A program made the position numbers and the translations under genes. A DNA stretch of 45,796 bases from an uncultured Blautia sp. (GTDB lineage Bacteria > Bacillota > Clostridia > Lachnospirales > Lachnospiraceae): contig CAMNNO010000002.1 of the NCBI GenBank assembly GCA_946545475.1, positions 1 through 45,796 of the forward strand, given 5' to 3'. Below the pieces are notes generated by a model. That model was not told the origin of the DNA, ran no database searches, and worked only from the letters and a program-made list of their open reading frames with translations. Below, in pieces: positions 30,801 to 38,430 of the stretch (its first letter is position 1; every line of letters starts with the position of its first letter).

Positions 30801-33800
30801 CGGGCGCCGGCATTGGCGGAGGCTACAACGGCTATAATGTGGCAGGAAGCGCCATAAGCACGGCATCGGTCATCAGGATTTCCGGCAATCCCGATGTCTT
30901 TGGCTATTCAGGCCGTGGCGCCGGAATCGGCACTGGGCTCCTTAATAATCCTTCGGCAGGCTACAGCACGGTTTCTATCCTCGGGGGAGTTGTGACAGCC
31001 AATAGTGAAACGGCCATCGGCCTGGCGCATGGACAAAAAGGATCTGAAATGGATAACAGATCGCCCCATTCAACGGTGGAGGTCGGCTGGCAGCCGCATT
31101 CACAGCAGCTTTTGCTGGAAGGCTCTACGAAGAGCAACGGCATTGTCCCGCAAATCATAAATCTGACCAATTCTTATCGGGACCAGGCGAGCGGCGTCAT
31201 TTACAGCGCGGGAACCTATTCGGCCTGGCAGCTGGAGGGCCTGAACCTGGTTCCGGCAGACAGCTGTCTGGTCACTTTTGAAGAGGGTAGAACCGCGATA
31301 GACTATAGCATCTATATGCCGCCTGTCGCTACCGCCATGAACCAGCCTTACTTCCCTCCGGACAGCCCGTTTCATGTTCCTTATAACAAGTACTTCAGCG
31401 GCTGGCAGGTGAGTTGGGACGGCTCCTTTGTCCCTAAGGGAGAGTCCTTTGACATAGGCGATCATACAGAAGTGACACTGACAGCACAGTATGCCATGGG
31501 TGATAATATCTGGGTTGGCGGCAATCTGATCACGGCCGAAAACCGCAGCGACGTGCTGGGGGACGGCACGGTTTCCTATGACGCCGGGACAGGTGTGCTG
31601 ACGCTTTGCAATCTTAAAGGACTGTCGGAAACTCCTAAGACGAAGGATATCTGGGCTTATCTTAGTGATCCCAAGCTGCCGGATGCCGCGATCGTTGCGA
31701 GGAACAGGGATCTGACGGTCCATATACAGGGCAGCGTATCCCTGGGAAGCGAAAACACTTCATATGCCATTTTCGTGGAGGACGGGGACCTCTGCATCGA
31801 TGCCCTGGGCGAAGGGGCAAGCCTATCCTGCCAGGGAACGGTGTGCGCCATCCACGCGGAAAAAGGGATGACCCTGTCGGGCCTTGAGACGCTTACGCTG
31901 TCGGGAGGAGGGGGCATTGCTGCTGAGGCAGGCCTTACGGTTTCCGGGATCGAAAAACTCGATGTATCGGTACAGGCAGAAAACGGATACGCCCTTTACT
32001 CAGGAGCGAAGATGACCCTCTCCGGGATCGGGGAGATAGATTTAAGCGCATCGGCGATGGGAGGACGGGGTCTTTCCTCGGCCGGGGATATGAAGATCTC
32101 TGAGTGCGGGACATTTCATGCTGTCATGGAAGGGACCGAAGGATACGGGATCTTTTCAGGCGCTTTTCTTAATATCACCGATGTGGAAAATCTTCTGGTA
32201 AAGGCCGAGGAGCCGGGCAGCTATGGCGTTTATGCCATAAACAGCCTGACACTCAAGACTTCTCTGCCAGGCACCTATCCTTCAGTGGTCCATACCGTCA
32301 GAGGAAAAAAGGCCGGCCTGTATTCACAGAACGGAAATGTCGTCATTAATGACATAACTCAGCTTACAGCCGAGGCCTCTGCCGATGACAGCTATGGCAT
32401 CTATGCGGGCTCCTCGGTGAATATTGTCAGGTATCACAGCGCGACAAAGGTGGGAACCTCGGGCGGAAAGGAAGGCATCCATTCCCCCGGCTTCATGAGC
32501 ATACGGGATGCCACGGTCTACGCCAGAGGCGCGGATTACGGCATAAACTGCCTCCACACCCTGAGGATCGAGCAGGACAAGACGCAGGCCGTTGTGGAGG
32601 CCGAAGGCAATAATACCGGCATCCATGCCAACTGGCTCTGGATCTGGAACGCGACGGTCCATGCCCGGGGCGGGCAGGTCGGCATGGCCGCCGAGGACAG
32701 TGTGACGCTGGACTGGCGGAAGAGGGATTTCCACGATTTTGAGATCGAGGCGAACGGCGGTGTAAAGGCGGTCGACGCCAAGCTGGTCATTGATGATTAT
32801 GGGATAGGGATCTATCTGCCAGAGGGAGGAGCCATCGGCACGGACGGAAGGCTGCGGGATGCCTCCGGCCAGGAGCCGCTTATCATGCGGGCCGCGCCCT
32901 TGATCCGTGAGCTTTCCTTTGATCCCGGCGAGGGCTTTGGCGAGATGGAGGCTTTCACGGCACCTTCCTATGCGTATGTCACTCTGCCGGACGCTTTCTT
33001 TGACCCTCCATCGGATGGTTATGGCTTTGCCGGATGGAAGATAGGCAGCCGGATCTATCAGGCCAAGGAGGAGTACCGCCTTTCGGACCCGGCGACCGCT
33101 GTCGCCACATGGAAGCTTTTCCGGCCCGGCTTCGCGGGATGCCGCTTAAGGCTTTCGGGCACGCCTGGCCTTTCCTTCTATCTTGAGATGCCCGAGGACT
33201 TTGACGGGACGGGCGCCGCGATGGTCTTTGACATTCCCGGGCAAAGCCGCCTTACGATCGGCTATGGCAGCGCGGATACGCAGACCGTTAACGGGAAAAC
33301 GTACAAGGTCTTTGAATGCCCGGTATATGCTTACCAGATGGCCGATACGGTCACGGCGGCCTTCCATTACGGGGACGCTCAGCAGGTTGTGAAAACCTGC
33401 TCGGTCGACGAATGCCTCTCCTCCCTTGAGGAGACGGCCAGCGGCTATTACCGGGAAAGGATCCTCTCCCTTGTAAGGGCCGCAAGGCTCTACGGCTCCT
33501 GCCTCCAGCCTTACCTGTCGCGCATTGGTATCTGGGCGGCTGGCTATGCCCCTGTTGGGATGGCTGGCGAAGGAACAGTCGACATAGAGGCAGCCAGGGA
33601 AGGCAGCGCGCTCTACGGCTATGCCGTGTCCCTCATGGATCCGTCCCGGGTTGCCTCTGCGGTCTTCTGCCTTGACGTGAGCGCCGGGACGGATCTTACC
33701 GTCTCCATCCGGCTTGCCGGCGAAGCCTCTGGGAATGTGGCGGCAGCCGTCGGCGCTGTGCCTGTCCGGACAGATGCCGGAAATGCCATTCTTCCCGGCG

Positions 33801-34048
33801 ATGGCGAGGATGCCATCCTCACCGTCAGCGGGAACCTCTGCACGGTGTCCATCCGCAACATCAGCGCCGGCAACCTGGGCACTTCCCGGGAGGTGAGCTT
33901 CTCGCTTGACGGGACAGATATATTTGCCATCACGCTCTCGCCGATGTCTTACGTGAATCAGATCCTGTCGGACGAGGGCGCTCCGGAGGATGAAAAGAAG
34001 GCTATGGCGGCCCTGTATCATTACTATGCGGCCGCAAAGGCTTATTAA
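27809..34048 (+). CDS. large secreted GIGGG-repeat beta-helix protein, 2,079 aa
   Basis: Signal peptide 1-31 (ends AQA-AEG); AGGGAGA lies 7 nt before the ATG. Three homologous modules follow (about 31-290, 292-660 and 752-1120). Each starts with a beta-domain holding a W-Y-(V/M) motif and 'SGxVxLxLxDGAxLxxxGGI', then coils of 'GAGIGGGxxGxGGxIxIxGGxVTAxGG', which suggest a glycine-rich right-handed beta-helix. Between modules two and three lies a cysteine cluster (about 661-748: CSLC, CTVC, CQNCIIC with nearby His) that may bind zinc. After an InlB/Flg_new-like module (about 1150-1230) comes a fourth, divergent helix (about 1232-1700), another such module, and a C-terminal domain ending in a helix (ALYHYYAAAKAY) of a kind often seen in clostridial surface proteins. 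There is no LPxTG or other anchor. The next gene begins within 20 nt, so an operon is likely. Function unknown; a surface or carbohydrate-contact role is inference. Confidence 0.8.
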   Translation: MKRLQAKKRAIPGVLLPVFLMLAQFWPAQAAEGVVYIDETGHEAVCTGYYVVEEDTAVWDKEWYVARGNLTISQRVKVSGNVHLILMDNASLTVTKGIEVNVDSQNSSFSVYAQAKGNGSLTKGNGSLTAGTNMGSGDAGIGGKSGCAGAPIAIYGGYVTANGGNYGAGIGGGQYSDATSLLIAGGEVTANGGARASGIGGGYQGGGGDIVIRGGTVTAVAGKSSGKKTPAGAIGAGMGATAGHGTLDISGYNCAEIRAGASASDTLAYSNNEAGLAACHDNVYVHMEQAETGISYIDKDGGSYTLSDDIYEELSADTREWTNTWYVMKGSFTVSGRITVSGHVSLLLSDGAELTAAGGITVPPGSTLTIFGQEGQSGILTADAGSLPSAAGIGAGAEASFGTIEICGGQVTAIGGEGSAGIGSAGNAADGSAGTIRIGLMGEGSVTATGGSGGAGIGGGSTGAAAGTYVSITSGKVTATGSVGASGGGGAGIGGGFSKDGGIIEILGGTVTATGAPGGAGIGGGATGNGGTITISGGTTDASGNDGGAGIGGGNGGNSGTITLSGGNVRAFGGAYGGGIGAGRFGENCQVTINGGSIVAHGCDGAVAIGSALSDRNLILGDVRASGGNSASILDGGGVFANYDSRLSVCLMPYARIEPCAEHTPDTEHFFSNERGHWNVCSLCGKPQNLGLHGYPTYGQDENEEPLYYYPDPEEEQYHRRDCTVCGYADKAYHEYSYECQNCIICGGGPLVVSYVDANGKPQQHVGCQEIHSSDISNSGTLDLNMEVAGGWYMLREQITFTGTVETDGNINLVLCDGAYLEVDGGVIVNYGNSLTIWSQEEGTGTLRTWGGEAAAGIGGEEGNRGGNITINGGTIYAYGGYNDDDDDYHNYHGGAGIGSGSMYANGLVNEGAYQACRGPGPASVTIANGTVKAEGGQQAAGIGGGTYSSGGNITITGGIVRGDAGTPDASGIGGGKYGPAGNITITGGKVSGIGCGAGAGIGGGYNGYNVAGSAISTASVIRISGNPDVFGYSGRGAGIGTGLLNNPSAGYSTVSILGGVVTANSETAIGLAHGQKGSEMDNRSPHSTVEVGWQPHSQQLLLEGSTKSNGIVPQIINLTNSYRDQASGVIYSAGTYSAWQLEGLNLVPADSCLVTFEEGRTAIDYSIYMPPVATAMNQPYFPPDSPFHVPYNKYFSGWQVSWDGSFVPKGESFDIGDHTEVTLTAQYAMGDNIWVGGNLITAENRSDVLGDGTVSYDAGTGVLTLCNLKGLSETPKTKDIWAYLSDPKLPDAAIVARNRDLTVHIQGSVSLGSENTSYAIFVEDGDLCIDALGEGASLSCQGTVCAIHAEKGMTLSGLETLTLSGGGGIAAEAGLTVSGIEKLDVSVQAENGYALYSGAKMTLSGIGEIDLSASAMGGRGLSSAGDMKISECGTFHAVMEGTEGYGIFSGAFLNITDVENLLVKAEEPGSYGVYAINSLTLKTSLPGTYPSVVHTVRGKKAGLYSQNGNVVINDITQLTAEASADDSYGIYAGSSVNIVRYHSATKVGTSGGKEGIHSPGFMSIRDATVYARGADYGINCLHTLRIEQDKTQAVVEAEGNNTGIHANWLWIWNATVHARGGQVGMAAEDSVTLDWRKRDFHDFEIEANGGVKAVDAKLVIDDYGIGIYLPEGGAIGTDGRLRDASGQEPLIMRAAPLIRELSFDPGEGFGEMEAFTAPSYAYVTLPDAFFDPPSDGYGFAGWKIGSRIYQAKEEYRLSDPATAVATWKLFRPGFAGCRLRLSGTPGLSFYLEMPEDFDGTGAAMVFDIPGQSRLTIGYGSADTQTVNGKTYKVFECPVYAYQMADTVTAAFHYGDAQQVVKTCSVDECLSSLEETASGYYRERILSLVRAARLYGSCLQPYLSRIGIWAAGYAPVGMAGEGTVDIEAAREGSALYGYAVSLMDPSRVASAVFCLDVSAGTDLTVSIRLAGEASGNVAAAVGAVPVRTDAGNAILPGDGEDAILTVSGNLCTVSIRNISAGNLGTSREVSFSLDGTDIFAITLSPMSYVNQILSDEGAPEDEKKAMAALYHYYAAAKAY
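28153..28194 (+). repeat. 21-bp in-frame duplication in the GIGGG gene
   Basis: GAAAGGGAACGGAAGCCTGA plus C occurs at 28153-28173 and again, identically, at 28174-28194. It encodes KGNGSLT twice, and perfect identity suggests a recent slippage event. Confidence 0.9.
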
Positions 34049-34065
34049 AAAAGGAGGCGATGAGA

Positions 34066-34614
34066 GTGAAGAAAACATTAGCTGCGGCCATGGCGGCCAT
34101 CCTGATGGTATTCGCGCCGGCTGCCCTGGCAGACGATGGCATCGCGGTTACGGTCGCCCGTATCGATGGAGCCAGCGCCGTCATGCTCGTGCCGGAAACG
34201 CCGGAAGATATCGGAGGGGATGACGGCCCGGCGGATCTTATCCTGCCGCGGGGCCTGGTCACGATCGAAGAAGAGGCTTTTGCCGGCATCGCGGCGAAGA
34301 GCGTGGAAATCCTGGAAAACGTATCGGCCATCGCTTCCCGCGCCTTCGCCGGCAATGCCCTCCTGGAAGAGATCACGATCCCCGCGGGTGTTACGTCCAT
34401 TTCAGATGATGCGCTGGACGGCTGCGGGAACGTCACCATTTACGGCACCCGGGGCACCGAGGCCGAGGCATTTGCCCAGAGGAACGGCTTTACATTCATA
34501 GACAGGGCAGAGCCCACCCCGACCCCGATCCCGCTCACATTCGAGCAGCCGCCCGTCCCCACGCCCGGCCCCCTTCTGCCGGACATCGTGCTTCCCTTTA
34601 CACCTGTCCGTTAA
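34066..34614 (+). CDS. small secreted BspA-type leucine-rich repeat protein
   Basis: About 182 aa. The GTG at 34066 is preferred because AAGGAGG (34051-34057) lies 8 nt before it; an in-frame ATG at 34060 is only 2 nt from that site. A signal peptide (KKTLAAAMAAILMVFAPAALA) is followed by a short stretch with LRR_5-type pattern (LVTIEEEAFAG, VSAIASRAFAGNALLEEITIP, VTSISDDALDGC), about residues 60-125. A YG...GTEAEAFAQRNGFTFID cap follows, as is usual for these proteins, and then a Pro/Thr-rich tail of about 35 aa with no anchor motif. There are only about three repeats, so it is a minimal member. It sits 17 nt after the GIGGG gene and is probably co-transcribed. Likely exported; role unknown. 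Confidence 0.78.
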   Translation: MKKTLAAAMAAILMVFAPAALADDGIAVTVARIDGASAVMLVPETPEDIGGDDGPADLILPRGLVTIEEEAFAGIAAKSVEILENVSAIASRAFAGNALLEEITIPAGVTSISDDALDGCGNVTIYGTRGTEAEAFAQRNGFTFIDRAEPTPTPIPLTFEQPPVPTPGPLLPDIVLPFTPVR

Positions 34615-34652
34615 GAATGCAGGGATCAACGGGAAATATCTAAGGAGGAAAT

Positions 34653-35087
34653 ATGAAACATTTACAGATAAAAAAAGCAGGATTGGCCGGCGCACTGTTT
34701 TTCCTTCTTATGGCAGCGCAGCTTCTGCCACGGGACGCATCGGCATCGGCGCCGGCCAGTACAGCGATGCCACAAGCGTCCTGATCGCCGGAGGAGAAGT
34801 CGCGGCCAATGGCGGAGCGCGCGCCTCCGGCATCGGCCGCGGCTACCAGGGCGGCGGCGGCAGCTGTAGCGCCGGCGGGACTATCACCATCACCGGAGGC
34901 AATGTGACAAGCGAGAGCGGCACTTCCTACCCTCATTCCGGCCAATGTCACATCCATTATGAACGACGCGCTGGAGGGATGCGAGGGCGTTACCGTCTAT
35001 GGCATACCCGGTACCGAGGCCGAGGCGTTTGCGAACAGGAACAGCATTCCGTTTATGGACAGTACAACTCTTATAGGAAACGAATAA
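34653..35087 (+). pseudogene. broken chimeric gene: GIGGG-type start and coils fused to an LRR-type end
   Basis: AAGGAGG (34642-34648) and an intact ATG at 34653 begin a signal peptide (KHLQIKKAGLAGALFF...) resembling that of the GIGGG protein. The frame stops at 34782-34784. From about 34748, in another frame, the sequence continues as GIGAGQYSDATSVLIAGGEV; this DNA is roughly 90% identical by eye to 28325-28432 of the intact GIGGG gene. From about 34940, back in the first frame, it reads IPANVTSIMNDALEGCEGV...GTEAEAFANRNSIPFMD, matching the C-terminal LRR cap of the gene at 34066, and ends TAA 35085-35087. So two frameshifts and a large internal deletion separate the parts. The upstream ORF could still make a 43-aa secreted peptide. 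Confidence 0.82.
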
Positions 35088-35193
35088 AACGTTTGCCATA
35101 TAACAATCGAGTAGGAGGGGGAATCCCCTCCTGCTCGCCCGCGGGGCGGCGTTCGCCGCTAGGCGATAATTTCCTTACGCCGCCCCTGCGATA
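35088..35193. other. highly structured intergenic DNA
   Basis: No gene is seen. CGAG-T-AGGAGGGG (35108-35120) pairs with CCCCTCCT-G-CTCG (35125-35137) around a GAAT loop. Further on, a GC-rich left arm around 35140-35152 pairs with a right arm around 35178-35190 with one bulge, enclosing a smaller GGCG-TTCG-CCGC hairpin. The stretch begins with the end of the motif shared with the giant-gene leader (35071-35096). It looks like a palindromic repeat element or a stable RNA tail. Confidence 0.55.
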
Positions 35194-35235
35194 AAAGAAA
35201 GGCTGCCGCAGCATATGCTGCGGCAGCCTTTCTTT
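35194..35235. terminator. perfect bidirectional terminator between convergent genes
   Basis: A 42-nt perfect palindrome (21-bp arms: AAAGAAAGGCTGCCGCAGCA then T, and its complement) centred on CATATG. A-rich on the left and T-rich on the right on both strands, it serves the plus-strand pseudogene/LRR operon and the minus-strand ATPase gene. Confidence 0.9.
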
Positions 35236-35265
35236 AAGAGAGATTGGGAAAGAATGGTGGAAGTA

Positions 35266-36420
35266 TCAGAAATCGTAATTCTTACACATCGGGGCGTTAT
35301 CGTTAAACGCCTGCTCGTCGAACCAGATCAGGTTATTCCCGGTTTCCTTGTCGAACAGCTGCATAAGCTTGGGCTGCGTGGTGAAGGGGATGGTCTGGCC
35401 GATGGAAACGTCGACCTCCAGGTCCATGGTGGGAATGACCATGACAACGGGGTCGCTTCCGCATAAGGCGTGGAGGTTGGCCTCGGTGCCCAGCATTTCG
35501 CTGACCTCGATATTGGCGGTCAGCTCGCCCTCGCCCACGGTGATGTGCTGCGGGCGGACGCCTATGGTAATGGGGCAGGGTTTCTGGTTGTTGGCGGTGA
35601 GGGCCTTCTGCTGGAAGTCGTCCAGCTTATATTTAACGCCGCGGAGGATGGCATAGTAGGTACCGCCTTCCAGCGTAAGCTGGCAGCCTTCAAAGAAGTT
35701 CATGACGGGCATGCCGATAAAGCCGGCAACGAAGATATTGACGGGCTTATTAAAAAGTTCCTGGGGCGTGCCGATCTGGTTGACAAAGCCGTCCTTCATG
35801 ATGACGATGCGGTCGCCCAGCGTCATGGCCTCGGTCTGGTCGTGGGTGACATACATGAAGGTGGTGTTGATGCGCGCCCGGAGCTTGATGATCTCGGCCC
35901 TCATCTGGTTGCGCAGCTTGGCGTCCAGGTTGGAGAGCGGCTCATCCATCAGGAAGACCTTCGGGTCGCGGACCATGGCCCGTCCGATGGCGACGCGCTG
36001 GCGCTGGCCGCCGGAAAGCGCTTTGGGCTTGCGGTTCAGGTACTGGGTGATATCCAGGATCTCCGCAACCTCGCGGACCTTTTTGTCGATCTGCGCCTGA
36101 GGCGTGCGCTTGAGCTTCAGGGCAAAAGCCATGTTTTCATAGACAGTCATGTGGGGGTACAGGGCATAGTTCTGGAAGACCATGGCAATATCCCTGTCCT
36201 TGGGGGCAATGTCGTTCATCAGGTTGCCGTCGATGAGGAGCTCGCCGCCGGAGATATCTTCAAGGCCGGCGACCATGCGAAGCGTGGTGGATTTTCCGCA
36301 GCCGGAAGGCCCGACCAGCACGATGAACTCCTTGTCCTTGATGTGAAGGTTGACGTCGTGGACAGCGGTTACTTTGTTGTCATAGACTTTTTTCAGGTTT
36401 TTTAAGATAACCTCAGACAT
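35266..36420 (-). CDS. msmK: sugar ABC transporter ATP-binding protein (MsmK/UgpC/MalK family)
   Basis: A 384-aa ATPase that powers carbohydrate import, probably for the binding protein and permeases encoded divergently at 37015-40180. All nucleotide-binding motifs are present: Walker [10 protein letters not shown] (37-45), Q-loop Q83, signature LSGGQRQR (135-142), Walker B VFLMDEP (155-161), D-loop SNLD (163-166) and H-loop H193. Residues about 235-384 form the TOBE-type regulatory domain of this family. MsmK-type ATPases are known to serve several sugar importers, so others outside the window may also use it. Length is normal. The ribosome site before ATG 36420 is poor. It ends at a terminator shared with the convergent operon. 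The family is certain; the exact symbol is by analogy with the streptococcal msm operon. Confidence 0.93.
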   Translation of the reverse strand: MSEVILKNLKKVYDNKVTAVHDVNLHIKDKEFIVLVGPSGCGKSTTLRMVAGLEDISGGELLIDGNLMNDIAPKDRDIAMVFQNYALYPHMTVYENMAFALKLKRTPQAQIDKKVREVAEILDITQYLNRKPKALSGGQRQRVAIGRAMVRDPKVFLMDEPLSNLDAKLRNQMRAEIIKLRARINTTFMYVTHDQTEAMTLGDRIVIMKDGFVNQIGTPQELFNKPVNIFVAGFIGMPVMNFFEGCQLTLEGGTYYAILRGVKYKLDDFQQKALTANNQKPCPITIGVRPQHITVGEGELTANIEVSEMLGTEANLHALCGSDPVVMVIPTMDLEVDVSIGQTIPFTTQPKLMQLFDKETGNNLIWFDEQAFNDNAPMCKNYDF

Positions 36421-37014
36421 AAAACCATACTCTGGCAGGCCGGCCTCCGCCGGAATGCCTTACGGCGCCCGCTCCGCGCTATATGGGGGAAAAGCGCCGC
36501 TTTTACAGCAGGTCTCCACACTGCCGCACCGCGAGTAACACGGAATGAATGACCCTCCTTTTTTTATGCGCGCATGCCATGACTGTGGAGTGGATATGCG
36601 CCATGATACTGTTGGGCTGCCGGGCTGTGGCCGGAAAAGGGAACGCCTTTTGCCGGCCAGGGCCTTCTCATGCCCGTATTCATTATAGATGAAATACGAA
36701 AGAAGCATATGGCTAAATGTGAGACGCATATAGCATTATGTCATTTCCTTGGCCTTTTGCCCGGAAGCGACCGGAAAATAATGCCAAAGAAAACAGAAGA
36801 ATACCGGAAAGCACTGACACTTTTGCTGGTTGTCCGGGCGCTTTTTGCAAAAAGGGTGGCGTATTTGACGGGACAGCTGACATAAAGCCATATTTCGGCA
36901 ACATTGTTCTATATAACATTTGTCCATACCGGTTTACAATAACTGCGATGGCCTTCCTTCATCGGGGAGGCACCAGCCCAAGTATTTTTCTATATGACAC
37001 AGGAGGATAAAACA
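36421..37014. other. divergent regulatory region between ATPase and binding-protein genes
   Basis: About 590 bp with no supportable gene; short open frames on both strands lack family features. It must hold promoters for both directions. It contains a strong hairpin at 36629-36658 (GGCCGG-AAAAGG pairing with CCTTTT-g-CCGGCC), a small one at 36490-36504 (AAAAGCGCCGCTTTT), and a LacI-type palindromic core ACCGGT near 36928-36933. The length is unusual for such a gene pair. Confidence 0.5.
36865..36894 (+). promoter_or_regulatory. candidate promoter for the sugar importer operon
   Basis: TTGACG (36865-36870) is an excellent -35. With an 18-bp spacer the -10 would be CATATT (36889-36894), matching four of six positions. 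It is the best candidate seen for the plus-strand genes, but other AT-rich -10-like stretches follow (TATAAC near 36912, TACAAT 36935-36940). Confidence 0.3.
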
Positions 37015-38346
37015 ATGAAGAGAAGCATCCTTATTCTTTCCGGCCTGGTTCTGGCACTCTCGCTTTCGGCATGCGGCGGTTCCTCAGGCGGCTCCTCGAA
37101 CACTTCCGGCACATCGGGCGGCACATCGTCTGCCTCCAAGACACTGACTGTCAATATCTGGGATTCCAATCAGCAGGCAGGTCTTCAGCAGATCGCGGAT
37201 GAATGGTCCAAGACATCCGGCGTTACGGCTAAGATCGAGGTCGTCGACTGGGATAATTACTGGACGCTTCTGGAAGCCGGCGCTTCCGGCGGCACCATGC
37301 CGGATGTGTTCTGGACCCATTCGAATACAGTCCAGCTCTACATGGACAATGATGTCCTGCTTAAGCTGAATGACTATATTGAGAAGGATGAGGCGATCAA
37401 CCTCGACAATTACTATGAGGGCATCGTTAAGCTCTACACCCGCTCCGACGGCAATGTTTACGCCCTGCCGAAGGATCACGACACCATTGCCCTTCTGTAC
37501 AATAAGGCTATTTTTGATCAGTACGGCGTTGCCTATCCGACCGCGGAATGGACATGGGAGGATATGTACGAGGCGGCCAAGGCCATCACGGAAGGCTCCA
37601 ACGGCGATGTCTACGGCATGGCCATGAATACCTCCAACAACCAGGACGGCTGGTACAATGTCGTTTACGATTACGGCGCCGAGATCATTAACGAGACCCA
37701 CGACGGCACCACCATCGGCTCCGATGAGGGCAAGGCCGCCATGGAGATGGTCCGCAAACTTCTGACCGTGGGCGCCCCGCAGTCGGTCGTTGCCGAGACC
37801 GGAACCGATTCCCTGTTTATGTCGGCCAAGTGTGCCATGATCAGCCAGGGCTCCTGGATGATCAACGCGTTCTATACCGCGGAAAAACACGAGGACTACG
37901 CCTGGGCTCTGCTGCCCTATGCGGACCTTAACGGCAACGGCGCCTGCGACGACGGCGAGCGCTACTCGGCTTACAACGGTCTTGGCTGGGCGGCTGCGGC
38001 TTCCACCAAGAATCCGGATGCGGCCTACAGCCTGATCTCCTACTTCTGTTCCGAGGCCGGCCAGAAGAAGCAGTCTGAGCTTGGCGTGACCATGGGCGGC
38101 ATGAAGGGCGTGTCGGAAGCGTTTGCCAACGCGTTCCCGGGCATGGATGTTTCTCCGTTTATTGAGGCGGAAAGCTACAGCCTGTTCTTCCGTCCCTACA
38201 CCCGCAAGACGACAGTATGGGAGGATGCCCTCCAGCAGGCCGGCGGTTTCCTTGACGCCTGGCAGAACCCCTCCGATCCGGCTGTGATGGAAAAAGCCTG
38301 CGAGAACGCCCAGGATATCATTGAGAAGGCGATCGCGAAAGAATAA
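37015..38346 (+). CDS. sugar ABC transporter substrate-binding lipoprotein (MsmE-like)
   Basis: A 443-aa extracellular binding protein (SBP family 1) for the importer. The ATG at 37015 is chosen because AGGAGG (37001-37006) lies 8 nt upstream; an in-frame ATG at 36994 would put residues before the signal peptide. The lipobox LSAC gives lipid-anchored Cys20, followed by a Gly/Ser/Thr-rich tether to about residue 45. The mature part begins TLTVNIWDSNQQAGLQQIADEW, then shows the family's usual features (VDWDNYWTLLEAG, DGNVYALPKDHDTIALLYNK, MISQGSWMI). From its neighbours (GH36 alpha-galactosidase, AraC regulator) the ligand is probably raffinose, melibiose or stachyose, though this is inference. 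It heads an operon with two permeases; the 84-nt gap before the first permease contains a 9-bp repeat array. Confidence 0.92.
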   Translation: MKRSILILSGLVLALSLSACGGSSGGSSNTSGTSGGTSSASKTLTVNIWDSNQQAGLQQIADEWSKTSGVTAKIEVVDWDNYWTLLEAGASGGTMPDVFWTHSNTVQLYMDNDVLLKLNDYIEKDEAINLDNYYEGIVKLYTRSDGNVYALPKDHDTIALLYNKAIFDQYGVAYPTAEWTWEDMYEAAKAITEGSNGDVYGMAMNTSNNQDGWYNVVYDYGAEIINETHDGTTIGSDEGKAAMEMVRKLLTVGAPQSVVAETGTDSLFMSAKCAMISQGSWMINAFYTAEKHEDYAWALLPYADLNGNGACDDGERYSAYNGLGWAAAASTKNPDAAYSLISYFCSEAGQKKQSELGVTMGGMKGVSEAFANAFPGMDVSPFIEAESYSLFFRPYTRKTTVWEDALQQAGGFLDAWQNPSDPAVMEKACENAQDIIEKAIAKE

Positions 38347-38361
38347 GGGCCAGCCATTAAA

Positions 38362-38406
38362 GGCAACAAAGGCAACAAATGCAACAAATGAAACAAATGC
38401 AAAAGG
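38362..38406 (+). repeat. 9-bp tandem repeats between binding-protein and permease genes
   Basis: GGCAACAAA, GGCAACAAA, TGCAACAAA, TGAAACAAA and TGCAAAAGG follow one another, five degenerate 9-bp units. They lie just upstream of the permease ribosome site, in an mRNA stretch where A-rich unstructured sequence could affect translation. Confidence 0.8.
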
Positions 38407-38430
38407 AAAAGAAAGGGGGCCGATCCTATT

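Noticed and set aside
34904-35194. 96-codon ORF at the end of the pseudogene as a real gene
   Set aside because: Its first part is GIGGG coil sequence in the shifted frame and its remainder reads the LRR cap and hairpins out of frame; no ribosome site precedes it.
36460-36729. 89-codon minus-strand ORF upstream of the ATPase gene
   Set aside because: No family features; only short open frames occur in this regulatory stretch and the sequence contains hairpins.
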